This document shows, in pieces, positions 48,001 to 56,681 of a DNA stretch of 64,000 nucleotides (positions are counted from its first letter, which is position 1; every line of letters starts with the position of its first letter). This stretch comes from Lachnospiraceae bacterium GAM79. GTDB taxonomy: Bacteria > Bacillota > Clostridia > Lachnospirales > Lachnospiraceae. The notes below the pieces were generated by a model. The model saw only the letters and a program-made list of their open reading frames with translations. It searched no databases and had not been told where the DNA came from. The DNA is taken from the NCBI GenBank assembly GCA_003584705.1, contig AP018536.1, positions 2,790,001 to 2,854,000 on the forward strand, given 5' to 3'. The position numbers and the translations under genes were made by a program.

Positions 48001-48195
48001 TTACATCTGCTCAACCTCGTTTTTCAGCATACGCTTGATCTTGTCGCTCATGGTTTCCTTGCTGGTTTCACTGAAATGCACCCGGACAACATAGGTCGTT
48101 TTCCCGATCTTCTTTACCAGCGCGGGCGCGTCTTTTTGTCCTGCGCCGGTCTGGGGCACTGCTGTCATTTCAGGGGTGTTTTTCTCGTTGCTCAT
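48001..48195 (-). CDS. TnpW-family small protein of element C
   Basis: This 64-residue protein begins MSNEKNTPEM. Its core, KKIGKTTYVVRVHFSET followed by the helix SDKIKRMLKNE, matches the TnpW-like proteins of the backbone and element B. The start could lie further upstream. It follows the DnaC-like gene on the same strand. The function is unknown. Confidence 0.6.
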   Translation of the reverse strand: MSNEKNTPEMTAVPQTGAGQKDAPALVKKIGKTTYVVRVHFSETSKETMSDKIKRMLKNEVEQM

Positions 48196-48269
48196 AGGGT
48201 CATATATTCCTTTCCCGGACAGCCCGCCGGTGACGGCGGGGGAATTGTCCAATCCGTCAGTTTACAGTT

Positions 48270-49127
48270 TCATTTTGGGGATACAATCTCCTTTGCCGCC
48301 GCTTTGGTGGCCTCGGCGTTTTCCTCTCGGAAGTTCTTCCCGTCAAAGAGAATCGGGGCGCACCGTTCCAGTATGCGGTCATAGATTCGTGCGTGGGCCA
48401 GATCGGGCGGATTCTTGATCGCGTCCAGCTTCAAATTCGTTGTGATAATCATGGGTTTCCGGCTGCGGTAGCGGCAGTCGATCACATGGAACATCTGCTC
48501 CATTGCATACTCGGTATTCCGCTCCACGCCCAGATCGTCAATAATCAACAGGTCATACATTCCCAGACTGGCGATAAATTCCGCCCTGTCCTCGGAAAAC
48601 ATACCGGTCAGCCGGTTCAGGATAGAGGGAAAATTCGTCATCAGCACCGGAATGTCCCGGTCAAGCAGGGCGTTGGCGATACAACCGGCGAAAAAGGATT
48701 TTCCCGTCCCCACATCCCCGAACAGGAGAAGCCCGGTATTATCCCGGTATGCCTGTTTCCAGTTGTCCACATAGGCGCGCGCTTTCTTCATCAGCGGATT
48801 CTGCCCGTTGTCATTGGCAAAGGTATAGTCATACAGATACCGGTCTTGAAGCCCCTGCGCCTTTCTCCGCTTAATGCTCTCCATGCGGTTCCGCTGTTCC
48901 TCTGCCTCCTTGCGCCGCCGTTCCGCCTCCGCCTGACAGGGGCAGACACAGCGGGGCATGAAGTAACCAGACTTCCCGAAACAGGGAACAACGGTCTGAC
49001 GGTTCCCGCCGCAGTGTTTACAGTGGATAAGCCCGTCAGTCAGGTCTATGTATTCGTCCTCTGCCAGCGTCAGGTCTGCGGCGGCGTGGTCAATGATGGC
49101 TCTGATTTCTGCGGTAATTTCAATCAT
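48270..49127 (-). CDS. DnaC/IstB-like AAA+ helicase loader of element C
   Basis: This 285-residue protein has an N-terminal CKHCGG...CVCPC cysteine cluster, Walker A GDVGTGKS (137-144) and Walker B LLIIDDLGVER. It overlaps RepA by 4 bp as ATGA. It is a close counterpart of 37195-38037 and would load helicase at the origin of element C. Confidence 0.85.
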   Translation of the reverse strand: MIEITAEIRAIIDHAAADLTLAEDEYIDLTDGLIHCKHCGGNRQTVVPCFGKSGYFMPRCVCPCQAEAERRRKEAEEQRNRMESIKRRKAQGLQDRYLYDYTFANDNGQNPLMKKARAYVDNWKQAYRDNTGLLLFGDVGTGKSFFAGCIANALLDRDIPVLMTNFPSILNRLTGMFSEDRAEFIASLGMYDLLIIDDLGVERNTEYAMEQMFHVIDCRYRSRKPMIITTNLKLDAIKNPPDLAHARIYDRILERCAPILFDGKNFREENAEATKAAAKEIVSPK

Positions 49128-49876
49128 ACGGTTTCTCCCTCCTGTACGCTGTAATCCCGGTTCCGGCCCTGGGTTGCGGCTTTCTTTTTGTCCTCGGCAG
49201 CCCAGCGCCGGATTGTGGCGGCATGGCTCTGATACTGTTTGCCGGTGGACGCCATATACTCGGATAACCGGTCAATGTAATTCTGCCATAAGGTCGGCAG
49301 CTCGGTTTGCAGTTCCGTCAGTTCCTCGTCACGAAGAAAAACATTTTTGTAACGGCCATAGGCGTGTGCGCTTTCACTCTCTCTATTCTCTATACTCTTA
49401 TCTCTAATCTCTTTATCTCTATACTCTAATATAGGCGGACATTTGTCCACCGGCTCATTAGACGGACAAATGTCCACCTCGCCAGAGGGCAGGAGATTTT
49501 GCCGCTTCAAGCGCATCCGCTCTTTCTTCTTCCGTTCCCCCTCGCTGGACGACTGCCCGATCAGAAGCTGGATGTCCGTCATGTAATAAGCTCCGTCTGT
49601 CAAAATCTCAATAAGCCCAAACTCCCGAAATACCTTGATCGCCCTCTCCACGGTTCCGATCTGATGGCGGGTACAGGTAGCAATAGTCTGGGGCGTGTGG
49701 GGCAGCCGGTCATTCAGCATGAGGACGCCGTTGTGCTTCAACGACATGAGATACATTTTCAGCAGGAGATTGGAATACAAAAGCCCGTCCTGCATACTTT
49801 CCAGAATTATCATGGTTTCGCTGTTGTAAAAATTTTCTTTCAGCTTTAGATAATAAAATCGTCTGTTTTCAGTCAT
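49124..49876 (-). CDS. repA: RepA-type replication initiator of element C (replisome organizer-like N-terminus)
   Basis: This is a 250-residue protein from ATG 49876, which has AGGAG 8 nt upstream. The N-terminal domain (RRFYYLKLKENFYNSETMII, then TCTRHQIGTVERAIKVFREF) is of the phage replisome organizer type, unlike element B. The C-terminal domain (GRYKNVFLRDEELTELQTELP) is shared with element B RepA. The linker DNA has AT-rich repeats and an inverted repeat (49437-49480), a possible origin. Confidence 0.8.
   Translation of the reverse strand: MTENRRFYYLKLKENFYNSETMIILESMQDGLLYSNLLLKMYLMSLKHNGVLMLNDRLPHTPQTIATCTRHQIGTVERAIKVFREFGLIEILTDGAYYMTDIQLLIGQSSSEGERKKKERMRLKRQNLLPSGEVDICPSNEPVDKCPPILEYRDKEIRDKSIENRESESAHAYGRYKNVFLRDEELTELQTELPTLWQNYIDRLSEYMASTGKQYQSHAATIRRWAAEDKKKAATQGRNRDYSVQEGETV
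49385..49480. repeat. Repeat cluster inside repA of element C, possible origin
   Basis: CTCTATACTCT occurs at 49388 and 49417 within a run of TCTCTA-like repeats. It is followed by GGACATTTGTCC (about 49437-49448) and GGACAAATGTCC (about 49463-49474), each nearly palindromic and inverted relative to the other. The location between the two RepA domains matches the repeats in element B repA. Confidence 0.45.
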
Positions 49877-49987
49877 AGGTTGCTCCTTTGGTCTGTCATG
49901 GGGCCTGTACGCCTTTTCAGGGCTGTTTTGGGGGTAAAAGGATAAATGTATCATGCACCCTTTGACACCCTCGGAAAAGTGCTTGAT

Positions 49988-50386
49988 TTACAAGGCTTTT
50001 TCAGCCCCTAAAGCGTGACATTTCGCCCTTTGTTTCCGCTTGCGCGCGGCGGCCCTGATCCGTTTCATGGTAACGGCGCAGTCCGGGCAGTATTTGGCGC
50101 GGTTGGAACCGGGCCGGAACAACGCCCCGCATACGGCACACCGCTTCGCGTCCAGCCGGTAAAGCAGGGCAGTTTCCAGTTCCTTGTCCAGCGGCAGTAC
50201 CGCCGCCCGGAACCACCGGCACAGCAGGGAGTAGGAAATGCTCTGGACACAGACACATTCCTCTCCATCGTCTAATGCAATACAGTTGCCACCGTCATAA
50301 TTACAGCACTCATGCACCAGCCGCCGCGCGCGCCGGTATTGCCGGTAGTCCATGACGGGAATGGATTCATGCCGCTTTCGTTCCAT
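49988..50386 (-). CDS. Cysteine-rich VLP protein of element C
   Basis: This 132-residue protein has CCNYDGGNCIALDDGEECVC, RAAVLPLDKE as VLP motif, CAVCGALF...KYCPDC and a basic tail. The start is uncertain: ATG 50386 lies inside the upstream 51-residue ORF, and ATG 50353 is the alternative. It is a relative of the proteins at 13384-13752 and 38902-39288. Confidence 0.75.
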   Translation of the reverse strand: MERKRHESIPVMDYRQYRRARRLVHECCNYDGGNCIALDDGEECVCVQSISYSLLCRWFRAAVLPLDKELETALLYRLDAKRCAVCGALFRPGSNRAKYCPDCAVTMKRIRAAARKRKQRAKCHALGAEKAL

Positions 50387-50522
50387 AGCGCACATGGCAG
50401 CGGCACACAGGCGGCTGCTCCCTGGTAAGAAGCGGCTCCGGCATTTCTGTTCCGTCCGGCGCGGGCGGCTCCGGCTCTGGAAGTGTGATGGTGATAGTCA
50501 CAACGATTTCGGTCATTGTCAT
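50367..50522 (-). CDS. 51-residue protein coupled to the MobL gene
   Basis: ATG 50522 overlaps the relaxase stop (ATGA). The product begins MTMTEIVVTITITLPEPEPP and ends RCHVRYGTKAA, with a proline/glutamate-rich centre. It overlaps the VLP gene start in another frame. The translational coupling is the main reason to call it. No family is recognised. Confidence 0.5.
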   Translation of the reverse strand: MTMTEIVVTITITLPEPEPPAPDGTEMPEPLLTREQPPVCRCHVRYGTKAA

Positions 50523-51955
50523 AGTTCGAGTTCCTCCTTTTTCCTTGTCGGCTCATTCTTGGCAAGCTGTTCAGCGGTCTTTTTCAATTTTTCCACAGCT
50601 TTGAGTTCTTCCCGCATGGCTCGCATTTCCTGATATTGCAAGTTCTTCTTAGCGGTCAGGGTGTCTACCTCCCGCCGCCAGCTTTTCGGCTTGATCGGCT
50701 CCCCGGCAGCTTTCAGTTCATCCAGATACCGGGCGGCGGCTTCATAAAGGGCAACCTCCGTATAGTGCTGCTCCCGGAATTGCTCCCGCTTTTCCGGCTT
50801 CACTTTTTTAAGCTGGCGGCAGATTTCTTTGTGCTTCTCGTATTGCTCATACATGGCAATCCGTTCTTCCAGCTTTTTGATCTGGCGCTCCCCGCTGACG
50901 ATCTCGCCGCGCAGATCATAATAGGCTTTATTCATGCCGGAGACTTTTTCAAAAAGCTCCTGCATGGTGGTAATGCCGTTGGCGTTCAGCAGATTGAAAA
51001 GCGCCGCCTGCTCCTGCAACTTCTTCACCCTGCCATAGCTGGAACGGGGCTGGCCGCTCATTTCCTGCTGTGCCGCCCATAGCTGCGACATGGCGGGTTG
51101 CTCCGCCTGCGGCTTGGCAGCTTCTTCCTTAGACCAGTTGTAAAGCCGGGTAATGCGGGCCTTGATCTCTTTCAGCAGCTTATTGTCGGCGGCGATCTGG
51201 CGGTTCAGGTCACCCTTGCGGGTTTTGATACCGCGCTTCTCCATTTGGAAAGCGGCAACGCCCAGATGGACAGAGGGGATCTTGTCAATGCCCTGGCGCT
51301 TATAGCTGCGGTGGTCGATCCGGTCTGACAGGCCGATAGCCGCCTGCGCCCGGTTCACATAGTCCGCCCACGCCTTGCGCCACAGTTCCACGTTCCCTTT
51401 GTCGTTCCAGTCAGTCGTATCTTCCCGGTGGTTCTTCCAGCCGCCTTTCCCGTCCGGGATTCGCTGGCCCCGCTCGTCCAGATCGTAAACCTTGCGGCAC
51501 TTGGCTCCCCACTGGCCGGATTCTTTCAGCGGGCGCACCGTCAGCAGGATATGGACATGGGGATTGCCGTTCCCCTTATCATGGAGCGCAAAATCGGCGC
51601 ACATCCCCTTGTCCACAAAGTTGTCTTTCACAAAAGAGCGGATAAGGGCAAGCTGCTGTTCTCTGGATAATTCGCGGGGCAGGGCCGCCTCAATGTCGCG
51701 GGCAAGCTGACTGTCCTTTGCTTTTTCAATCTGCTCCACGCTGTTCCAGAGAGTAGCGCGGTCAGAAAATTCCGGCGGGGCATGGGGCGGCAGCATGATC
51801 TCCGTATGGACAACGCCACGTTTCCGGGTATAGTCATGGGTCTGCCCGTCCCATTCGTTTGTCAGTTTCGTCCCGCTCCGGTAAGCGGCAGCTTCTACGG
51901 CAGACCGGCCCTTGCTGCGCTTCACGATCTTGACGGGAAAATGGCAGAAATCCAT
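50519..51955 (-). CDS. mobL: MobA/MobL-family (MOBQ) relaxase of element C
   Basis: This is a 478-residue protein from ATG 51955, which has GGAGG 8 nt upstream. It has the early motif SAVEAAAYRSGTKL, histidines in NPHVHILLTV (H133, H135) with HDKGNG before them, and DTTDWNDKGNVELWRKA. A coiled-coil C-terminus follows. It is homologous to the element A relaxase (28724-30304). It would nick the oriT just upstream. Confidence 0.9.
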   Translation of the reverse strand: MDFCHFPVKIVKRSKGRSAVEAAAYRSGTKLTNEWDGQTHDYTRKRGVVHTEIMLPPHAPPEFSDRATLWNSVEQIEKAKDSQLARDIEAALPRELSREQQLALIRSFVKDNFVDKGMCADFALHDKGNGNPHVHILLTVRPLKESGQWGAKCRKVYDLDERGQRIPDGKGGWKNHREDTTDWNDKGNVELWRKAWADYVNRAQAAIGLSDRIDHRSYKRQGIDKIPSVHLGVAAFQMEKRGIKTRKGDLNRQIAADNKLLKEIKARITRLYNWSKEEAAKPQAEQPAMSQLWAAQQEMSGQPRSSYGRVKKLQEQAALFNLLNANGITTMQELFEKVSGMNKAYYDLRGEIVSGERQIKKLEERIAMYEQYEKHKEICRQLKKVKPEKREQFREQHYTEVALYEAAARYLDELKAAGEPIKPKSWRREVDTLTAKKNLQYQEMRAMREELKAVEKLKKTAEQLAKNEPTRKKEELEL

Positions 51956-51984
51956 TGGTACAGCCTCCTTTCGGGTGGGATATA

Positions 51985-52140
51985 TTGGCGACCTGGAGCA
52001 TGACAGCCGCAGGGCGGGTGTCATGCTGCGCGGGGCGCACAAGGGGTTTGGGGAGAGTAGCTCCCCATCGCGCTCGGAGAGCGCAACAGCCCCCGGCAGG
52101 GCGCACAGCACCGGTAACGGTGCATAAGTGCGCCGTTGGA
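51985..52140. other. Candidate oriT of element C
   Basis: GGTTTGGGGA at 52045-52054 begins a GGGGAG/CTCCCC stem (52050-52055 with 52061-52066), followed by GCGCTC/GAGCGC and a CACCGGTAACGGTG hairpin near 52109-52122. The position upstream of mobL and the shared GGTTTGGG motif support oriT. Confidence 0.5.
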
Positions 52141-52150
52141 AATTCCATAG

Positions 52151-52432
52151 TTACTCCGTACCGGGGCTTTCAGGCTTGTCCTGCGTAAGCTCCGGCACTC
52201 CCGGCAAATGAGAGACAGTCAGCAGAAACGCTTTGACTTCCTCGCCGGTCATGGCAGAAATAGCAGGAAAGACGCTCTCTAAAATCGCCCCATGCTCGAT
52301 CAGGCGGCGCGTCCTCGCCCTGCGCTCTGCGTCACTCTGGCGGTTTAAGAGAATCTTCTGCCGGTTCTCCAACTGACGGATTTCATTCTGTACTTTCTGT
52401 TGCTTTGCCTGTATTTTTTCCAGTTCTTTCAT
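52151..52432 (-). CDS. DUF3847 family coiled-coil protein of element C
   Basis: This 93-residue protein has an N-terminal coiled coil (LEKIQAKQQKVQNEIRQLEN) and TRRLIEHGAILES, matching 31214-31510. AGGAG precedes ATG 52432. It is the likely accessory to the MobL relaxase. Confidence 0.75.
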   Translation of the reverse strand: MKELEKIQAKQQKVQNEIRQLENRQKILLNRQSDAERRARTRRLIEHGAILESVFPAISAMTGEEVKAFLLTVSHLPGVPELTQDKPESPGTE

Positions 52433-52443
52433 AGCGTCTCCTT

Positions 52444-52965
52444 TCACCGCTCCGGGCCAGTCAGCTTCTTGTCATGGTAAAGCCGCCCGATACCGACAGC
52501 GGCATGGCTGCGGATTTTGATTTCTCCTCGCTCCGCGCTTTTCTTCGCGTTCTTGTAACCCTCGTCAGAGAGAAAGAAGCGGTAACGCTCGCCGGGGAAT
52601 CCCACCGGGCTGTCAGAGGTTAGGATGTCCACGACAACCATGTGGCGGGTATGGGGAGAGTACCGTTCCAGCCCGAACAGGTCATGCCCCAGCATGGGCG
52701 GCTCCTGCGCTCTGGCGGCGGCCAGCCGGTCACGGATGGATTGGTCGCGCTGCTCCAAAAACCGGGCTTTTGTGTCGGCAATGAACCGGCTGCACTCCGG
52801 TTCCGGCACTTCCAGCAGCTTGTCAATGGTATTCTCCACAATGGCTTTTGTCAGCGGCTCTTTCACCGCCCGCCGGACAGCCCGCAATTCGGTCAGGGTT
52901 GCGTCCTTGCCCCCTGGCATGGCGTACTGGTAGATCAGTTCCAATTCGCTCTGGGTAAATCTCAT
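52444..52965 (-). CDS. Conserved mobile-element protein, function unknown
   Basis: This 173-residue protein is acidic and helical in the first half (FTQSELELIYQYAMPGGKDAT) and mixed alpha/beta in the second (HTRHMVVVDILTSDSPVGFP, RYRFFLSDEGYKNAK). It lies between sigma-like and DUF3847 genes and overlaps the sigma-like gene by 4 bp. No family is recognised with confidence. Confidence 0.6.
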   Translation of the reverse strand: MRFTQSELELIYQYAMPGGKDATLTELRAVRRAVKEPLTKAIVENTIDKLLEVPEPECSRFIADTKARFLEQRDQSIRDRLAAARAQEPPMLGHDLFGLERYSPHTRHMVVVDILTSDSPVGFPGERYRFFLSDEGYKNAKKSAERGEIKIRSHAAVGIGRLYHDKKLTGPER

Positions 52966-53429
52966 TCTTCAAATTCCCTCCATTTCTTTTTTGCAAAATA
53001 GCATTGCAGGCTTTTTAATCCTCTCTGCAAAGATTCATAGATCACATGGATACTCACGCCCTCGGCGTCCGCGATGTCCTTTGTTTTCCTCCCCTCCAGA
53101 TAGCGGGCGCGGATTCGCCGCTCCTGTGCCGGTGTAAGATGGGAAAGCGCCTCGTCCAGCCGTTCCAGCGTCAGCAAAAAAAACCGTTCTTCCTCCTGCT
53201 CCATGAAAATATCCTCCGGTGATTTTTCAAATCCGCACAGCGCGGCGTTTTCAATCCCGTCCTCCCGGTCAAGGGAGAAGTACGCCTTATGGTAATAGAT
53301 TTTGCGGCGGCGGTTGTTTTCTTCCCGGAGCATGAGCAACAGGGCCTCGGCCACTTCATCGCTGACCTCCACAAGCACATCCTCCTTGTAGCAAGGATAG
53401 TAATAGTTCCGCAGATTGATTGTTTTCAT
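52962..53429 (-). CDS. Sigma-70 region-4-like regulator
   Basis: This 155-residue protein has a C-terminal HTH of the sigma region 4 type: LDEALSHLTPAQERRIRARY, then KTKDIADAEGVSIHVIYESLQR. The N-terminal part is variable. It heads the mobilization genes of element C and probably activates them. A second sigma-like gene lies upstream. Confidence 0.75.
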   Translation of the reverse strand: MKTINLRNYYYPCYKEDVLVEVSDEVAEALLLMLREENNRRRKIYYHKAYFSLDREDGIENAALCGFEKSPEDIFMEQEEERFFLLTLERLDEALSHLTPAQERRIRARYLEGRKTKDIADAEGVSIHVIYESLQRGLKSLQCYFAKKKWREFEE

Positions 53430-53536
53430 GGGCTTATCCTCCTAAATGCAGAGAGGACAGGCAGCTTCAAACTGCTTGTCCTCTCCGGTAATGTGTTGAG
53501 AGAAAAGTTCCTCTCACTGGGTAGCCAGAAAACAGG

Positions 53537-53950
53537 TCAATCGTTAGGGTGGTCGGCAAAATATTTTTTCATTTTTTTCCCGACCGCTTCAATGCTCTCG
53601 AAAACCGAAGTCTTGGAGCAGCCGCATAGGGCGGCGATCTCCGCATAACTCAATCCGTCCAGCGCATAGAGCAGGAACCGGCGGCGTTGCGCCTCGGTGC
53701 AGCCGTCCAGAACCGCAAGCAATTCATGGAGCGTTTCTTTCCTGCAAAGATAGTCCTCCGGCGTTTCACTATAAGCGCCCACGCCCTCGGTAAAAGCTAT
53801 GTACTCGTCAAACTCCCGTCCGTCCCAATGCCGCCGCTGCTCATGTGCAAGGTTTTCCGTCTTGTGGTCGGCGCGGTCAAGGTATTCGTAAACTTCAACC
53901 GTAACTTCCACAGACAGGGCTTGTCCGTTATAATTGATGGTGACTTCCAT
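53537..53950 (-). CDS. Second sigma-70 region-4-like regulator
   Basis: This 137-residue protein has an N-terminal YNGQALSVEVTVEVYEYLDR region and a C-terminal HTH (DGCTEAQRRRFLLYALDGLS, then AEIAALCGCSKTSVFESIEA). It resembles phage or conjugative-element sigma-like proteins. With 52962-53429 it gives two stacked regulators, which is unusual for one small element. Confidence 0.75.
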   Translation of the reverse strand: MEVTINYNGQALSVEVTVEVYEYLDRADHKTENLAHEQRRHWDGREFDEYIAFTEGVGAYSETPEDYLCRKETLHELLAVLDGCTEAQRRRFLLYALDGLSYAEIAALCGCSKTSVFESIEAVGKKMKKYFADHPND

Positions 53951-54421
53951 CTGCCTTTCCTCCGTTCAGAATTTTTTGGAAAAATCTGAACGGGGCAGGC
54001 GGGGAGCGACACCGGGGAGAAGATAGAAAAACGCCCGGACAGCATGAAGCTATTCGAGCGCGATAAACAAAATATTCAACTAAAAAGCGACGATTTTCGC
54101 AATCGCCGATAGACTGCTCCCAATGAGCGGTCTGGATTTTTTTGACGGTGGTAAAAATCCCGTCAGAATTTGTCGGCGCTCAGATCGTATCATGTCGGCT
54201 CCCTCCTGTAAGCCGCCGAAGCTGCCAGCGCGTCATTCCATTTGAGGGGAAAAGAAACGGCGGCCTTGATTTTTCTCAAAGCCGCCGTAAAAATGTGTAG
54301 GCGCGTGAAAATACTTCTGCTGTGCGACGGCTTTTTTCTTTTGCCGTCGTCCGGCAGAATGGTCAATCTTTGCTTTTCATAGATGGATTACTATTTTTCT
54401 TGCTTGGTCTTTTGTCACCTT
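53951..54421. other. 471-bp gene-free junction between mobilization genes and the transporter cassette
   Basis: It holds a hairpin ACGGCGGC/GCCGCCGT extended by TTGA/TCAA (54257-54288), a likely bidirectional terminator, and several short inverted repeats. Base composition changes to AT-rich at about 54380, marking the start of cargo. No ORF is convincing. Confidence 0.45.
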
Positions 54422-55660
54422 TTATGCTGTCTGATGTTTGCAGTAAGAGCGAACCGTCAACAACAGGAAAACAGGCATTTCAATCGCCGCTGTAATCAGA
54501 ATGACATGCGGTGTCCAAAAACTCATTTCCCCAATATGAAGGAAATTGAAATTATAAAGCTGGTAAAGAAAATTGTTTTGCATACCGATACCTGAAGATG
54601 GCAAAATTGTGGAAAGCCATGTTGCACCTCCAAAAGCACTGTAAGTAAACATAGGCAAAAACAATACCACAATGGAAATTAGTAAAACCGTTAAAGAGTC
54701 TTTACACTTTGCGGACAGAAAAAGTGTGCAACTAACGCTTGCTAATACAGAAAGAAGCCCTGCCAACACTAAAATAATCTGGAGCTGTCCTAAAGTTATA
54801 TTTGGTAGGTTTATGATTGAAAACAACATTTGAAAAGAGGTTTTCAGGCATTCCGTTCCAAATGCAAGGTTTATAATAGATAAGTGGATAACCATTCCCA
54901 AAACAAAAATTACTATAAAAATACAACAAGCTGTCAAAATCCGTGTAATCGCTAATTTCATACGTCCATATTTCGTACAACGTAAAATACTATCACTGCC
55001 TGTCTGATATTCATTTGCGAAAATCGGAGCTGCAATCGCTATACAAAGAATAGATAAAATAAAAATATACAATGTTATATAGTCAAAGGCATCTCTGCTC
55101 ATGCCGGAATATAACAGGAATGGTTTATTCACATTGGAATATTTTGTTGCAGAAAACCGCGCCGCTGCGGAGTGTCCCTTTTGCTCCAAATTCATAATAT
55201 CATTCAAATGAGACGCACATTTTTCATAAAAACTTTGCTCAACCTCATCGGGGTTAATATCCATCAGGTCTGCGGCCATACCGGTTTTAGAATCAGCAAA
55301 GGCTTCTGTTAATCCTTTCAGCATAGGACGGATGGCCATAATGTTTTCAATATATATGTCCAGCGGAACGTCATCAAGCGTCCCATATTCTTTTACATAG
55401 GATTGATAGGTCCGCAGGGCTTCCGCAAGTTTTTGCGGAGTAATTTCGCCTGCTGTTTTCTCGTAATAATCTTTCTTAAATTGAATTGCCGGTATACCAT
55501 CTAATTCTATAACTTCTCCATTTTCTCCTGGTTGGTTAATAGATTCAAAACTGATTGGTAAATATGCCATTACAATAGACATTAGCAATGCAACGGTGAA
55601 CAGGATTAAAGTACGGCGTGATTTCATAATTCGCTTTACTTCTAATCGAAATAAACGCAT
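54422..55660 (-). CDS. ABC-2 type transporter permease
   Basis: This is a 412-residue protein from ATG 55660, which has GGAGGG upstream. It has one N-terminal membrane helix (about 18-35), a large extracytoplasmic domain (about 40-205) and five to six C-terminal helices. It pairs with the ATPase gene upstream with 1 bp between them. The export substrate is unknown; antimicrobial peptides are typical for such regulated ABC-2 systems on mobile elements. Confidence 0.85.
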   Translation of the reverse strand: MRLFRLEVKRIMKSRRTLILFTVALLMSIVMAYLPISFESINQPGENGEVIELDGIPAIQFKKDYYEKTAGEITPQKLAEALRTYQSYVKEYGTLDDVPLDIYIENIMAIRPMLKGLTEAFADSKTGMAADLMDINPDEVEQSFYEKCASHLNDIMNLEQKGHSAAARFSATKYSNVNKPFLLYSGMSRDAFDYITLYIFILSILCIAIAAPIFANEYQTGSDSILRCTKYGRMKLAITRILTACCIFIVIFVLGMVIHLSIINLAFGTECLKTSFQMLFSIINLPNITLGQLQIILVLAGLLSVLASVSCTLFLSAKCKDSLTVLLISIVVLFLPMFTYSAFGGATWLSTILPSSGIGMQNNFLYQLYNFNFLHIGEMSFWTPHVILITAAIEMPVFLLLTVRSYCKHQTA

Positions 55661-55661
55661 A

Positions 55662-56549
55662 TCAATTTCCCTCCTTTTCATAGTCCGCCTGCGGAAATAG
55701 CCAAAGATACAAGTCCTCAAGACGCGGCGATATAGTAGTAGATCCCTCAATTTCTGATTTATCAGACAGATACCGAACAGACACTTGGTTGTTATCTTCT
55801 CCGCGCTGGTTGATGATGCGTAAACGCATCTCATACTGACCCAAATCTCTATCTGGTATGGTACAAGTCCAGACTTTTCCCTCAATTTGTTTCACAAGTT
55901 CGTCTGTTGTCCCCACATCAATAATCTTTCCATCTTTCATAATTGCATTTCTTGTTGCGATATACTCAATGTCAGAAACGATATGGGTAGAGATCAATAC
56001 GATCCGGTCATGGGAAAACTCGGAGATAAAATTTCGGAACCGTACCCGCTCTCCCGGATCAAGCCCGGCCGTTGGTTCATCCATCACAAGGATTTTGGGG
56101 TCATTCAACATAGCCTGCGCAATCCCTACACGGCGCTTCATCCCACCGGATAGCTTGGAAATCTTTTTCCTTTTCACATCGGAAAGGGTTAAGATATTCA
56201 GCAGATAGTCAATCTTCTTAGTCGTTTCGCGAGCCGGTACATCTTTCAGAGCAGCAATGTATTCCAGATAATCTTTGACGGTAAAATCACGGGAATATCC
56301 AAAATCCTGCGGCAAAAATCCGAAAAGGCTGCGGTAGTCTTTTCCCATCTTGTGAATGTCGGTTCCGTCAAAATAGATGTTTCCGCTGCTCGGTGTCATA
56401 ATATCCGCAATCATACGCATGAGGGTGGTCTTTCCCGCTCCGTTTGCACCCAGCAGCCCCCATACGCCGGTTGTCAGAGTAAGACTGACATCATCAACAG
56501 CGGTCTTATCCTTAAACTTCTTGCTTATGTGTTCCATTTTTAATTCCAT
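55662..56549 (-). CDS. ABC transporter ATP-binding protein
   Basis: This 295-residue protein has Walker A GANGAGKTT (34-42), signature LSGGMKRRVGIAQ and Walker B ILVMDEPTAGLDPGE. A C-terminal domain of about 80 residues follows. It energises the permease at 54422-55660. ATG 56549 has AGGAG 9 nt upstream. Confidence 0.92.
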   Translation of the reverse strand: MELKMEHISKKFKDKTAVDDVSLTLTTGVWGLLGANGAGKTTLMRMIADIMTPSSGNIYFDGTDIHKMGKDYRSLFGFLPQDFGYSRDFTVKDYLEYIAALKDVPARETTKKIDYLLNILTLSDVKRKKISKLSGGMKRRVGIAQAMLNDPKILVMDEPTAGLDPGERVRFRNFISEFSHDRIVLISTHIVSDIEYIATRNAIMKDGKIIDVGTTDELVKQIEGKVWTCTIPDRDLGQYEMRLRIINQRGEDNNQVSVRYLSDKSEIEGSTTISPRLEDLYLWLFPQADYEKEGN

Positions 56550-56681
56550 AAGTTTACTCCTTTCGCTTAGACAAAAATACTGCCCCTGTTCAATACCTAT
56601 TGTATCGGACAAGGGCAGTGCAATCTCAAAGATTGGACACGAAATTTCCTAAGTAATTCCTAAGATTTCACTTCAAATTGC

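Noticed and set aside
49381..49430. TCTCTA-rich stretch as a possible CRISPR-like or microsatellite array
   Set aside because: Repeats are short and irregular, without spacers, and lie inside repA; an origin-type repeat cluster is the better reading.
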